Shown here: positions 18,777 through 33,900 of the stretch, piece by piece
Layout of the letters: each line of letters begins with the position of its first letter
Numbering within the stretch: position 1 is the first letter of the stretch
Assembly (NCBI GenBank): GCA_034509425.1
Contig: JAVTVJ010000011.1
Location: forward strand, 2,046,001-2,110,000
Reading direction: 5' to 3'
Source of the DNA: Eopsaltria australis
Taxonomy: Eukaryota > Chordata > Aves > Passeriformes > Petroicidae
Length of the DNA stretch: 64,000 nucleotides
Made by a program: the position numbers and the translations under genes
The notes under the pieces: generated by a model
Database searches by the model: none
Seen by the model: the letters and a program-made list of their open reading frames with translations, nothing else
What the model was told of the DNA's origin: nothing

Positions 18777-20180
18777 CACTGATTCTCTTAGTGCAAAGTA
18801 CTACCAGACACTTCAGTGTATAGAGTTTTTAAGGCAGCACTTGGAGGAGGAGCACAGGAATGAGCTGATAAAAGTTGTCACAGTTCCATTTCCATTAAGG
18901 GAACCACCATGCTGATTTATACCAGCTGAAGGCATGCTAACAAGGCACCCACAGGAACTCTGTGTCTAATTTAGAAGAGAACAGATCACTTTTTTATAGT
19001 ATTTTGAAACGACCACTTAAAATCTTACAGAAAGGAAGGCACTGTTCAGTTTTACATGATTTGGATCAGACTGTGCAAAACCAAATTTTTATTGAACTTA
19101 ATTTCCTTATGACAGTCCCATAAAAAGATCCATGGTAAGTGTCAGAGAAAATGGATAGCAAATAATTTTTAAAATAATTTTCTTATTTTCCTTAAACATG
19201 GATAAAATGTACACATTTTAGACCCTTCAAATGTTCCAGTGTTTTCTATAACAATCATTACTTTATTCTAGCAATATTCTAGCTATGAATATAGATTGAT
19301 AGATGTGACTATGCCTCACAGAGTAATCTAGCAAAGGGAAAATCAAAAAGGAACAGACATGTTCTATGTAAAGAACACTGAAATTTTTACCCGCTGTAAA
19401 GGATTTGAACAAGACAGCTAATAAAGCTTTATAGCAGCTTGTTTTATTCATTTGCTCATTTATTGCAGATAAGAACTTTTGAGGCACTGGATATATTCTC
19501 AGGGTTAAATCTCCAATTTTTGCCCTTTTCCCTCCCCCTCACCTTTCTTTTAATTTATTAATAATCAAAGCCTTTCTATTATTTCCAGCTAAGAATGTCA
19601 GTTATTTGGCTGCAATAGATCATTCATTGTTTTCCATACGCCTTAATGCAAGGTTATATTGACCTTGTGTAAATTTTGATTTAAGAACTAACAGCTATTA
19701 ACAATAGACCTGTGGTGTATTTGTTTCTATGTCTTGTAGGCATCATATGAAAAGCATTTCTAAAGTATGAGTAAAACCCACCAGTTTCAACAGGAAATAA
19801 TGACCCCATTTACCATGGAAACTGAAGAACTTTATGAAAATGCACTGAACTGTTCTCCATACTAAGGTAAAATATTTCTAAAAATAAGACTGGTTCTTGG
19901 TATTAACTGGCTGAGCTGAAGAGATTTTACTTACTGACCCTTTTCAAGCAAAATAGAAACACTTCTGAATAATTTTGAAACAGTTAACCACTCAATCTCT
20001 TTTTTTCAATACTGCTTTTCTTTCAAAGACAAAATGAAAAATAAAAACAACAAATGGCTTTTTATAACAGCAGATGCTCAAAATAAGTAAACAGTTGAAA
20101 TGTAAAATTACTTTTAAAACAGGTCTGCAGGAAAGTTATGGTAAATATCTTTCCTTCCCTTGCCTCCCATTCCCATCCCT
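18777..20180. other. AT-rich non-coding DNA
   Basis: No coding or repeat signal that I can support. A pyrimidine run leads into the following minisatellite. Confidence 0.55.
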
Positions 20181-20242
20181 CTCACTTCCCCTCCCCTCTC
20201 ACTTCCCCTCCCCTCTCACTTCCCCTCACTTCCCCTCTCTCC
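20181..20242 (+). repeat. 17-base pyrimidine minisatellite
   Basis: Two full units of CTCACTTCCCCTCCCCT (20181-20197, 20198-20214) are followed by shortened units CTCACTTCCCCT and CACTTCCCCT. The strand is almost pure pyrimidine with CCCC runs, so the other strand is G-rich. Copy number is low and the edges are blurred. Confidence 0.85.
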
Positions 20243-23200
20243 TGGTGCCTTTGAGGTCAAAGCGTCAAAGTGTATTCACTTGGGCTTTAAGGGGCAGCTG
20301 GAAGCCCTCCTCTTCTCACTACCTCTTCCCAGAAAAATTTTACTTCAAATAATTTTTTTCATGTTACATTGAACAAAATTATCAGCAAAGATTTCTTGAT
20401 TCAGTCATGAGACACAGGCCTCACCTTCTTCTCAGAGCTGGCTACCATAAAATTAAGTGGTTCACAGTGAAATTATTCCATACAGCCTATGCTCCTCACC
20501 TTAATTTCTATTATATCAGAAACTCAAATAATTAGAAAATTATTTTATTAGGCTACAGGATATCTAAATGTTAAGTACTACCTGGAAAGTGTTTCACTGC
20601 TTCAGCATCTCTAGGAACTTGTTTCTTAGTGATCTTATGAAGTGTACTAATTCTATGTGTAAGACAGGACAAAATTTTGCTGTCACTTGAAAAATTGTGG
20701 TGATGGAAAAAAAACCAACCAAACCAAACAAGGAAACAAACAAAAATCTGCAAGAATAAAAAAGCTTGTAGTCACATTCCAGGTATATGTATTAACCACA
20801 GTCTGATTAAGCAATCTGCCAAAATACACTTAATCTAAGCTTTGAGTTGTGCCACTTAGCAGTTCAAATTAAAAAACCCACAGGAACCTTCAGTTCTCAG
20901 GAAGGATAGATTTTGCCCTAAAGGCCACCTAGAGGATGAAAAGAGATAAGTGATAGCTAAGGAATTTTCACTGTTAAAGAAGGTGTATCATCAGAAAATT
21001 ATACTGCTTTTTCTCCAGAAAAAGTAAGTATTTCACAATGGGTCTAAAAATGGTAATGAATATTTTTCCTATTAAACTTCTTTTGGATTACTCTGTTAGC
21101 ACTAGCACCCGCTTTTACAGATGTGTTATTCCACAAGGGACATATTTAAGAGGATATTTTATATGAGAAGTTGAGGCTGGCCCATATTCACTGAACAATA
21201 TTAATGTTCTTTCAAGAGATCAGTAATTTAATTTGTTACATTCATTTAATGTAACTCTTCAAATGGGAGTTGAGTATAATTATCTTTGAGTCTGAATTTG
21301 TACCTCTGGGGCCACAAATCAATGTTTGCTGAGGATGACAACAATTATTCTAATCAAAGTGATGTAATACATTCTAAGTTACCTGGTTTTATTTCTTAGA
21401 GGGCTAAAGTTTTCAAAGAACTACACTCAGGTTTGTCACAGTCTGTGAATTAGCAGGCTTTGCTCTAAAGAGACACAGTCTGAAGTAAGCATCAGCGGAG
21501 AAATAGTCTCACACCACTGGAAAGCTGAAGTGTGGTTCCATCAGCAATTGACACAGCTGTACATTGTGACTCTCGGGTGCCACATCAGCCTCTCATAAGT
21601 TCTTAAACCTGGTCTCAAGTGACTTGAGTACTGCTATACCTTGAGCTCTGCTTCCTCCTTGGAAAAGCAATTAGCATAAAACCAGCACCAAACTCAATGT
21701 GTTGAGTTGACCTGTGCTCAGCCTTAGCATTCTGATTTCTTTAACTGCACTGGATTTCTTTCTTGGTTTCAATTTGATAGTAAGGTGTTTACAATTATTT
21801 GGGTGGGTGCAAAAAAATCTTCAATGTTTATCCTTTTAGGTTTTTTTCTTTTCTCTGTTATAACAGAATTAGAAATGTAGGACTTAAGGTAACAGTCATT
21901 GCAAGAGAAATCAAGAGTTATGTAAAATTTTATTTACATTTCTACCCCACCAGAAGATATACTAAACATGACTGTATCCTAATAAGGTCATGGGATGTTT
22001 CCATAGAAGAAAATATTCATGAAGAACAGAAATGTTTAATTTGAATATATTAGCTATTCCTTCCGGCTGGGTTTAGTACTGAGATGTGCTTGCTTTAGAT
22101 GATACCCTTTTAATCCAGGAGGAACTGTAGTCTAAAAGACAGATTCACAAGATGAGAAGGAAAATGGATTTCTGAGAGACGTATAGTATTTCAGATTAGG
22201 AAACTTTCTTTCCCTGCGTGTCATTTTAATGTCACTTTTCTTTAGAAGAAGATTTCACTGAGCTTCCTTCATATAGGAGAACAGCTTCTGATAAGGGCCT
22301 GGTATTGGATCAAGGAAGTGGCTGAGGTATGCATTAGGTTTGACACTTCAGAAAAAGAAGATATTTGTCCTTCTTGACATACAGATTACAGAATGATGAG
22401 ACAAGCATGCATGCAACTAGAAGAGTCTCCCAGTCTTGGCTCTTTGATATTTAAACTAGTCAAGCAGATTTGGGCAAACCCTAGTAGTTTGCTGTCTTGA
22501 AGGTTTATGACAAAACTTTGTACAGTTTTACTAGGTTTTGAGAGGACTGAATTTAGAGTTGTCTTAAAGTGTGTAGACACATTTTCATGTGATCAAGTGG
22601 TCAAGTGGCTAAAACGTCTATTTTTAGCAGTTATTCTAGTAATTAGGATAGCTTGTCAACTTGTCTGATGATTTTTTAGGATTTTTCAAATGTAAAAGAT
22701 GTCCATGAGGCTTCTTTTTCATAATATGATTGCTGTATGCTGTAGTTTTTGTATGATTCTTCCTTTCTCTGAAAAACTCTGTTTTGTTTAACTGACTTTT
22801 ATGTCTCTTGCTTTCTGACATAAGCTTTAAACATAATTTCTGAATATTTTTAGGATCTAGACCTGAAAGAACCTAATGATGGAAATGCTCAGTGTCTGTC
22901 CAGATCTTTGTTAGAATCCTGGTCCAATATCCTTGTCAAAATCCTGCATGACTGCTGCAAGGTGGGGATAGCTCTTAAGCTACTTGGAGGCCCTTTACCA
23001 GACATTCATGTGAAACATTAAAATACACACACAAGAAAAACCAAACAAGTAACCCACACAGACCTATTGCTACTCATATATAGATATAAGTGGAAACAAG
23101 CAACAAAACCATAGATTTTGTTTGTGCTGTGTTTGTACCAAATAGTTTGTTGTAAACATTACCTGCATGTGGCCCTTGATTTCCAAGTCTCTGGGTTTTT

Positions 23201-26200
23201 TCAAGTTTTTTCTACAGGCAATTTATCTGTTCCATACATAATGGAGAGTATTAGCAATGATAGAGCAGAAAAGATTGCTAATGGCTAGATGGATGTTCCG
23301 ATAGCTAAATAGCTACTTCTAAATCAATCTGTAGCGGAAAATCTTGGACAAAAAGCAGAGAATATATGAGAAGTTTTTAATGTACATTGTACTCTGAATT
23401 AAATGTGAAAGAATAAATGCAGAGTATTATACAGACTTAGTCAATCACAACAGGACTGATGATGTAAGATAATTACCCAGCAAATCAAAGAATTTTCCTT
23501 TTTTGCATTTGCTTTGTCATTATCATGGTGTGATTAAAACCGAGTGTGTATTTAGTGAAGATTTCACTGTATGACTCTGAAATTTTATACAAAGTCCAGA
23601 ATCTTTCCAAGAATTTTCATCTCATTTCTCTCAGCATGTTTGCTAAACTTACATTGTAAGCTGCAACAATGTCAATATGTTGTGGAGTAATCAAAGAAAA
23701 ATATATTCCCTTAAGAATTCTAAGTCTTGCAGGTAATAGAAAATTAATTTTAATATTCTAGCCCACAAGAATGTGGGGGAAGCAAATCTTTAAAAATAGC
23801 CCAAGCAAAGTAGATGACTCTCCCAGCTTCCTCCACTGCCACAATAACGTAGAAATGCCATTGGCATGGAAAAGTGTGCTTGTCTTTAAAATTTAGTATT
23901 TAAGTGATTTTACAGTTCTGCTTTTCATGAATGTAGTGGCTACACTTAGAGTCTAGAATGAATGCTTCAGATACAGACCTTCATAATTGTGAGATAAATA
24001 TCCCATTGCTACCTTGTTGCATTATTATTAGCCCCTGGGAAAAAACCCACCTACATCGGAAAGAAGACCCAAAGCATTTTAAACTCCTATTACTACATCT
24101 ATATTAAAGGTTTTGGAGGCACACAAATGCTTTAATTTGACAGAGGCAAGGTACACCATGCAAAGAGGATGAGCGCTCTTGTATTAAGAACTAGCAATTA
24201 CTGCTCAGGTTCCCTGAAGAACCTGGAAAAGTCTGTGGACATCCAAGCAAAAGGTCAAGTTCATTGTTTCTGCATAGGACCTGCATATTGCGATTTTAAT
24301 TGCAGTACTTCCCTATCCTTAGCATAAATAATAACTGCAACTTCAAAAGTATTTGTAGAAGCAGAAGAGCTTAGGAAAACCCTGAAATAATATGCAAAAG
24401 GTAGTAGTAATTGGGGTATGGCAATAGCCTACAAAAATTATAAAATGGAAAAAGCCAGTGGGGAAAAGAGGGGGATTAGGAACTAATTTAATTTCTTCTT
24501 AGCCAAATACCCATAAAATTCACACTCTTGCTGAATTGTAATTGCATTAATGTTGGGGGGTTTTTGCTATCTAATCAATGATCTAAAAGTTTTATTTGTG
24601 AAAATCTGATTTCTGGCAACACATTCAGAGAACTGAAAGAAATATTTTTTTTTGTTGTTCTATTAGAGAATAGAAGGATGAGCACTTGATGTTTCCATAC
24701 ATGTTTATTGTGTTTACATTATGTCAGTTTGATGATTTTAGGTGCTTTCAGTTCTCAAAAATAATAAGATGCCACTTCTAAAAAAAAAGACTCAAGTTGG
24801 ACATGTAGAACATTCCTAGCAAACGCAGTTGAAAAATTTCACAATATAGTGTATTTTTGCTAGTAAAATATAATTTGTTTAATTTTTTTCACAAAATATT
24901 GGGGCTTTATGGGATTTAAAATTGAAAAATATTGAAAAAAATGCTTAAGTATATCTCTCATTTTGTTTAATTTTAGCATTAATATATATTTGACTATATT
25001 TGCATTTTTTTCTTATTTTGAGTGAACATCTTAATATTGACAAAATTAATTATTTCAGGTGAAGTTAACATTTTTTGGATCTGATACTTTTATATGAGTG
25101 GAAGGCTCAAAATCAGTTGTGAAAAACTAAAAAAATTACTAGTGGTCATGTTTTCATGGTAAAAATGCTTTATTTATTTATTTAATGACAACATTGGCAT
25201 GCGTATTCTGATATCTCCATGTGTGATTTTCCTGTACTAAACACGAAGAAATGAGATGACCCAGAGGGCATGTACCTGCGATGTGAGGACTCATACCCAC
25301 CTTGGAAACCCTTAAATGCATTTCCAAATTTGAAGAATTAGATCATCTGCAACTGTTAATCACTTTTGAATGCAAACCTAAGGATTAAAAGAAAATGAAA
25401 GTAGTAACACTAAAAAAAAATAATTCCTTTTATTATTTTATATTAGAAATAAAAGAAGTAAAACCACCGTTCCATTCTCTGCTCTCACCAACCCCCCTGC
25501 CAAAAAAAAAAAAAAAAAAATCTGGAATTTCAATGCTATCATTCATTTTCAAAACCTGACTTTCACAGTTTCCTACTTTCCTAAAGTTTCTTCCATAAGA
25601 CTCTTTTCTTTTTCACCCCTCCTAAACCAGTTTTTCATGAGACTCAATAATGCAAAATGAAAGTTTTTGTTCTTAAGATAGATAGATGTAAACACAATCT
25701 TAATAGTTATTTGTATGCTTCTTATCATACATGTGAATACATACTACTGGAAGAGAAATCTCAGTTTATTTAAAGCAAATGATGCATAGATTTCTTTTGT
25801 GTTGAAAGTGGCTGTATTTCTGTTGTTAGTTTCTGTAACTGCTCATGGACTGAATTCACTGTTTTCAACATAATTACTGCATTGACAGGCATAGCTGCAG
25901 TCCTGATCTCAGCTGACAACTAAAATTGTTCCTGTCGCCATCAGCAAAATTAAAGCTCATACAGGAACACACAAATAAAAATAAATCCTATAAAATATCT
26001 TCTCTGAACATGTCCAGGCCACAAAACAAGCTTCTGAGATATTGACTCTTATCTTAGAGGTGTTTCCTGCAAGGTCAGGCTTGAGGCGTGTTAAAAGCAT
26101 TTGGAAATCGTGCCTGTTGCTGTCTGTTTTTTATGCTCTCTGTGAAGACAATAAAGGACTCTCAAGCTGTTCATCCAATATTCTGTGAAAGTACACAAAA

Positions 26201-29200
26201 TTGAAAAAACTGTGAGTACATGAGTTACATGTTATATAAATTTGAAGTAAAAAGTGTACTAGACAACTTCTTTCTTTTGAAATCAGTTGAGGAAATATTT
26301 GCTCAACTCCATTTAAATATGCCCTCTAGCAACTGAGACTCAGAAAAATTGCTAAAATATAAAGATTCAGCACAAAGAGGTAGTGTGTTAAGACTGTAAT
26401 ACCTGTAAAAGTTCACAAATCAATACACACCTATCAATCAATTTTTCCTTAATGCACAGAATATGGGTGGATAGTTGGAAAAAAACCCAAAATGTTTGGA
26501 TAAAATTTTTCAGGGGTGGATGCTAGAAAAATGTAAAAATGTTTTCACTAAATTGGTCTGAAAATGGTATAAGGCATTGAAGAGATAAAACACCTACAGT
26601 CTAGCTTCAAGAAAAAAATCTTCACAAAAATAATACTAGGAACCGCTGACTGTCCCATCTAGTAAAGTGTCCAAAGGTTCAACTTTCTGGGTTAGTTTGC
26701 TTTCTTCAGCCAAAAGAGTTCAGATTTTTATCTTTAAGTTCTCAGGTGGTTTTCCTGAAAACCAAAGTGCATTGTTACAGCTCCTGGCTGTTTATTCCCT
26801 TTCTGACACAAGGGCAATAAGGATCTGGCTACTAGGCTCTCAGGTCTGCCACTACCTCTCCATACATCCCTCTCAAGGTAGTCTTCATTTACTGGTTCAT
26901 TAGTTCTTTATCTTTGATCCTTGTTAACTTTTTGCTTGTGGTGACATGCTAGAGATCAGAGACAGTACCTCCAAGCACATAACTGAAGAGATTTCCTCAA
27001 GACAATATATCTGTATGATACACTGGGAACAAGTCTGTATCAATGCTCTGCTCATGACGTGTGCAGGAGAAGGATGGGCAATTCATTATAACCAGGATAG
27101 AAGGAATACAGAAAGGGAGATGTCTGGTAATTTTCTTTACTAATCCATTAAAGGCAAATTTCAGTGCTGGTTACCCTTCAGGATTGGACCCAATTCTTTG
27201 AGATTTTTAGGTATAAGTTTTTAAAAAAAATCTAAAACGGTAGAGTTACAATAATCCTTTGAAAGCTGAGCATTTTATTGTCATGTTAGATATGCTATGG
27301 CAAGAGAATGTGCCGCTGCTTCAGTATATAATTTTGACAGCAATCATTTTAATGGCCTTGGGCTTTTCTCATAGTTACTAATCTGTATGATAATATCTTT
27401 ATTATTAGATTATGATAACTGAAGTAATTCAAGGAAATTCTTTGTTCTGTATTAAGCTTGGGTGGATCTTTTTATCGTGAATAACTACATTGCTGAAAAA
27501 TGATATCTATAGCAAACAGAGGAATGAACATACAGGTGGTATTTATTTCTGAGTCACTTTGAGACTCAGTACAGGTTATATATGAACAGGCTGAAAATGT
27601 AAAAAGGTAAGAAGCCCAGTGATAGTGGAATGAAGGTAATTCAAAAAACCAAATAATCAGTGGTCTCCCATAGCTGTTCACAGACTTTTTTTTTTCCCAG
27701 AAAAGGCTGTGTATGCATTGGATGTCTTCCCCCATAGATTTTATGTTATCTGCCTGAAAGGTATCTTGCATATTGCTGGTGCTGGGAGTAGTATTCAAGT
27801 TCAGATGTGCAGTACAGATGCTTAAGAGAGGTGCTAGAGGAGGTTTTTCCTCTCTTGATAGTTTATAGTCAAAGGGCAATTCAGGCATAAAGTGGAATCA
27901 GCCTGTGGAAATGTTATCTTCATTCCTCTGATTATTAGATTTTCACTGTAGATGTCATATACATTCAGAAAATAACTGCCAAGCATTTGTATTTTGGTAT
28001 TACTCAAGTCACTTGGTTTTGCGTATGTCTGTATCAATGTTCTGCAACAGATCAGAGTTGCATTTTTGTAGTCTGTCTACCAGATTTCCTGACTTGAACT
28101 GGTTCGGTTCATAATTGAAAAGTCTTCTTGGAGTGTGAGAGGTTTTTCTCCTAAGAAATATATTTGGAAGATGTCCCCCAGAAATGTATCTTGTGCACTT
28201 AAAGTGATAATGGTCAGTCCATTGTTCCATGGCACAGCAAATTCAAACCACTTCAAATGTAGACCTTGGCAGAAATTCTACACATCCACTGTTTCAAATC
28301 TATGTCATGAAAACTGGCAAAGCAGGCTATGTAACTCAAATCATCTCTTGACACCTGTTCTGGTCATTGTGAAGCATTATCTTCAGAATTTTTCCAATTC
28401 TTAATTCCAGTGAGGCTTTCTTTGTAGTTTTTAGTTGTCTTAATTGTAGATAAGGCAATGTAAATTTACATTCCAAAGTCTGAGGTGATAATTTGCTTTC
28501 TCTCTTTGCATTTTTCCTGTTTAATGGAAAAGTAAGATCATATTCTAGTAAAATATTTGTAATATTTTTTTATCATGTTAAGGCCATCTTCTTACGAAAT
28601 CTAAAGCCTAGAATAGGTATGACTGCCTCCATAGAGTTTTTTGTTTTCACCTCTCTCTTTCCAGATTTGAAAGGAAGAGAAAGTATCTTAGTATCTTCAG
28701 TGGCTCTTGAAACCAAATAGCCTGCACAGTTCAGTAGTTAGTGAGAAGGTAAGAAATTGTGACTTCTTGATCTCATACAAGAAAAGAAGGAAAATAGAAA
28801 AACCTCTGAAAATCCAACTTCCAAGAAACGATTATTTACCACACTGAAACAGTGAGAAAACTGAGGGCAATATCTATGGAACTTTAAAATATATAAATTA
28901 ATATTTTTTTATTTCTAAGAATAAATTCAATATAACTGCTTTTCTTGGGAATTTATATTGTGACTCACTGAAAGTATAAGACAAGGTCCTCCACTGGAGC
29001 AAATTCACATTGGGCCTTTGAAATCAGTGGAACTGCACATACTGATTTTCTTAAAATCTTATCCACATACAAATTTTATGCCATTTTGATTTTATGAAAC
29101 TAACAGAGTTAGTTACCCAATGTTACAAGTTTGTTTCTAAAATATACTGTTATGTTTCTAGTATTACAGGAATCTGTGGGGAGTAACGTTAAATCCAGTA

Positions 29201-30429
29201 GCATAGCTCCATGAGCTATTTCCATGCATCAGTTCTGCTTCAAAACTGTCAGGATTTTACATAACTATTTTGTGAATCCAGAAACAGGTTTTCCTTCCCA
29301 AGTGCACTACACTGAGTGCTTGTGATTCATGTTTCACTCTGTAAAGGAAAGCAAAGGGGAGAGATAAATTGCGTGCATTTGCAGGCTGAACTGGGGTTGA
29401 TTTTGGGGCTGGTAGAAATCTTATTTTGGAGCCAACAGTGTGCAGTTTCAGGCTCACCAATCAAAGCAAAGGTGTACTAAGTCATGCATCCATTTTGAAA
29501 AGTCAGAATAACGTTTGCAGCAATTATGTGAGCTTAGAGTGCTTGAAAATGAACTGTTAGTACAATTTGCTAAGGCTAAGTATGGAGCCAGATACATGTT
29601 TGCAGGTCAGTCATTCAGTTTTGGCCTCCTGTGTTGTTCCTCTTCTGTGACTGCTTCTGAGATGTGGCTGTGTAATGTAGAAGTGTCATCTGATAATTAG
29701 ATGTTTCATTCACCATACCTAAGTCATGGTCGCCACAGACAGCCACATTTTAAACTTCAGAAATGAAGGATACTGAAAGGTTCCAGGTAAACTACTTCTT
29801 CCTTAGAAGTGGAAAATAATCAGCTTATAAAATACTGTTTATTGTAAAAAACCCTTTCTAAGTATAATGAATAGATAAGCAGTGCTGTATAAAATACTGT
29901 TATTTAAAAACAAGGAAAGGTAAACAGCTCAAATTTTATACATGACCATTGCTTAGCAATCAAAAATAAAAATGTAATTAAATGAACAAACTTGTCTAAA
30001 CAGAATTGTAGTAGACATATATTTAGAATATAATTGTACATTTTCAGTACAACATTTGCAGAATATACCATTATGTTTTTAATGATCACAGGTGTGTAGG
30101 TGTTCTGTTTCATCTCATAAAAATACCTCAAACCAAAACCAGAACAATAAAAATCTCCAAACTGCATGGGTCTTGGATTATTTTTATGATGTTTAAAATA
30201 TGTAATGTGCTCCTATTATTATTAGATTGGTGTTCAGAATGCCACCTGCTGTCTCCTGCCACTTTTGATACCTACTCAGTATTGATACAAGTTTTTACTT
30301 TGATCCAATCTAGTCTTGACTAATTTAGGAAGTGCAAATAAGTGACCGGGGTCCATTAGTTATAGGCTTCTACTAAATTTATTACTGCTTGGAAGAATTC
30401 TTCAGTTTGTTTAATTTTTCTACACCAAG
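20243..30429. other. Gene desert, AT-rich
   Basis: About 10 kb with only short, featureless open frames, the largest being 138 codons at 27472-27888 on the minus strand with no motif. An A19 run lies at 25502-25520 after a C-rich stretch. No LINE, LTR or RNA gene could be named. It may be intergenic or intronic. Confidence 0.5.
25502..25520 (+). repeat. Poly(A) run (19 bases)
   Basis: An uninterrupted A19. It could be a simple repeat or the tail of an old retrocopy, but no recognisable body lies upstream. Confidence 0.9.
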
Positions 30430-30446
30430 AGTAAGTAAGTAAGTAA
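30430..30446 (+). repeat. Short AGTA microsatellite
   Basis: Four AGTA units plus an A, followed by a related AATAAGTAG. Confidence 0.85.
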
Positions 30447-30897
30447 TAAGTAGGACTCTCTGCATGAAAATATGTTCAGAACTGGAGATGATTACACTCT
30501 AAGCACATATTTAAAAAAGAAGTGTTGGAATTATATACACACTGTTAAAAAGCTATTTAGGCGACTTAGAATTTATAGTCGAGTGTGAAAGGTCAGAATT
30601 GTTTTAAAACAAATGAAATAGAACAGTAAGAAAAAAAATAAAATTGAGTTATGCCAGGGGCTACTAGCAGCAGTGGAAACTATAGCATTATGCCTTTTTC
30701 TAGTCATTATTTTGGACCTAATCATTGACTGCCTTAGCAGGTACAAAGTGTGTCTGGGATGGGTCTGACTGCATTTCCTTCTGTGTAATTTTTACCCCAA
30801 TGTTAAATATAAGTTTAAGAGCTAAACTATCCTTTAAGACCAAGATTATGTTTTAGTCTCAGGTGTAATGGTCCCGTATCATACAGTACAACTAAAC

Positions 30898-30937
30898 AGT
30901 TTGGCTATAATAGTAATAGTTTGGCTATAATAATAAC
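30898..30937 (+). repeat. 20-base tandem duplication
   Basis: AGTTTGGCTATAATAGTAAT at 30898-30917 is followed by a near copy at 30918-30937 that differs at two of the last five bases. Confidence 0.85.
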
Positions 30938-33900
30938 CAGTATGTTAAATGAAACTCTCATTTATCCAAAAATATGCACTATTTCTTTTATAATTAACAA
31001 TACAGAAATGCTTCACTTCAGTAAGAAAAAGCTTTGATTTTAAACCTGTTAATCTCTCTCTTTTTTTTGTTATATATTAATGTAATATTTTACTACACTT
31101 TTTATTTAGTTTAAAATTAGATATTACTGACAACTCATGATGAAGGTTAATTTTACACTATGTGTCATGGGGGGTATAACATCATCAGGAAAATTATGTA
31201 CTCAATATTCTTTCATGGAAATAAAAAAGACACTATTCATCTCTTTTATTTGCAATGTAATCATTTATAAGCTTTTTCCCCCATGTTTTGTCCTTTAAAA
31301 CTTATATTCACTCTTCAAAAGAAGAAATAAGTAAAATTTTCTGCAGAAAGAATGATATCTGGTTTTCTGATTTTTTTTTCACATCCTAGACTTCCAATTT
31401 CCCTTCTTTACTCTGCAACCAGAAAATATTCTATTGCTACTCTACATTAAGTGATGAATTCTCCTTACTAATTTTCAACTCAGCCATTTTTTTGAAGGTA
31501 CTATAGTGAGTAAATGCAGGTAAATTCTAACTATACCTTTTTCCTCCCCTTTCCAACATTCCTTAATGCCATTTTCATCACTCTCTGTCTGAGAATGAAA
31601 TTATCAGATGATTTGCAGCTATAAAGGGCTAGTGAGAGAACAGGTAATTCTACTTTGCCTTGTCCTTAACTGCAATTTCTTTTTGCTGACTTTGTAACAT
31701 GTCATTTAGAAAAGGGGCCTGCATCATTAAGGAAACTACAGAAGTATGTGACATAAGGGGATTTAAGATCCATTCATGTATACTTTGCTGTTGTTTTTTA
31801 TGCTTGAATACCCTTTTTTTCCTTCTGCAACAGTCTCTAAGGCAATTTTGTTAGTTGGCAGCTGAAAGCTTTATTCCAAGTCATGATTTTACATTATTAC
31901 TTTACATAATTGGTTTAATGATTCTATGATGTTGTACAAGAAATTTAAAATAAGATTCATGGAAATCCTTAAAATAAAATAAAAAAATTTAAAATAGAGT
32001 GGCAAAAAATCCAATACTCTTTAATAATATGCTTAGAATAAAAAAGAGTATAAAACTATTTTTTGTTAGGTTTCATAATTTTTTCTTTCTTTGGAAATTT
32101 GAAAAATTACTCCAAATAACTTTTCTGGTCTTTAATGAAATCTGCTATCACAACCATAGAGATGGGTAAAAGTCAATAATACTTTTAAAATATAAATACA
32201 TAATAATCAGGCAAATATAATCCTGTTTTGAAATGTAATAATTATCCGAACATTTGCAATGGCCTCATGTCTGGGAGGAAGTTATAATATTTTAATTCTT
32301 ACATATAATTTAAAGTCCTACAGTCTTCCTCATTTTACACCATCTTTTATGCATATTCCCCTTGGTTTGGTCATCTTCTCAATGTCATATAAAACATGAG
32401 TATAATTATATTTATTTGCACTCTTCAAGCAGATAAGTGTAATTACATGTATTTTGATGTGGTTCAGCCACACAGGTAGTCATGCTTTGAGCAGGAGTTG
32501 CTGTTCTAAAGAGATCCCAAAGCTTTTCCTTGCTGAGTTATTCATATGGTTCTTTCCCTTTATTCTTGCCCTCTATCCCAAGGTTAAAAATATAAAAAGT
32601 TTCCATTTGTTTGAAATGCCATTTCTTTTTTTAAATCCTGTAAGTTATTTTTCTATAACTCATTCCTTTTGGCTTATTGTGCTTTTCTCTACCTATGCTT
32701 TCTGTCTTCAACCAAATTATTTTGTGTTTTAATTATTAGTTCTAGTTCTTTAGCCAATATCAATTTTCATTACAAAGCCCTAACTTCTTTGATTCTTTCT
32801 ATCATATTATTTTTGTCACTTATTTTCTATTAATACTCTTTCATTGACAAGGCAAATGTTTGAAAGGTGATTGAGGCACCTGGGATTTCAGGTTTTTCCA
32901 CAGAGTGAATATTGTAACATGCATTACATTTCTTTTTTGGTTCTTGCTGTGATTTGTACAGAAAGCAAAAAAGGAGTAATCTTAATTTTTAAAGTAATCT
33001 GTCTATAAACTGCCTTTACTTCTCTACTACTGGGCAAAAACATGTGCTCTTCCTTCATCTCACAGTTGTATGATAATTAAGACATCTCAGAAGAACAAAG
33101 CAAGCCAGATGAAAAAGGACTATGTGCAAAAAATCACTATGGATTTGAACTGACATATAAGAAAATATTAGCGTATTTCCCTATTTTTTTTTTTTTTTTG
33201 AGAAGTTCTGTACCTGCGTGCTGATTCTTTAGGACACCCTGTGGGTAAAGTCTGATGAGATTAAATATGTCATTCAGCTGCCTCCATCCAAGCCTGGTCC
33301 ATGGAACTGCAATTTACTATAAATTTTTAACTTTTCAGTACTATTTTACTGTCTGAAGGTTTCACCTTTTAGCCAATGTAAACTACAACTTAAATCTGTT
33401 ATATTGCAGTCCTGGATAACTTTGGCCCATACACATTTTTATCTTGGGTATTCTTACTGCATCCTGAATATTCCCTTCCTGTTTCCCCTAAACAAATTGA
33501 AGCATTAGAAGCAGTTTCTGAAAATTTGTGATTATCCTCTGCTCTTATTTCACAGGTGTTACATTTCTCATCTGCTTTCTAGAGCATGTGCTGCTTCAAG
33601 CATTTGTTTTGACCCCTTGTGGCTCCACCTAACCCCAAATTTCACCCTGATGCCTTCTAGGCTGATAGGCACTTTCCCTCACACCACACAAAGGAAGTTG
33701 AACTAGAGTAATAGATCTCACACCTTTTTATTTTTTTAATAAAAATACTGGCTCTGCAGAGGAAACATTTTGTACTCCTACATGACCCGTGACAAGGTCA
33801 CTCTTAGCAATATTGTTGTATCGAGGACCAAGTGACATTGGAAGACATGATGACCTACAACTTACAGCTGAATTTCTTTCTGTACGATTCTTTGTTTTTA

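Noticed and set aside
31911..31935. Possible CR1 tail (ATTCTATGAT).
   Set aside because: No CR1 body precedes it, and ten bases are too few.
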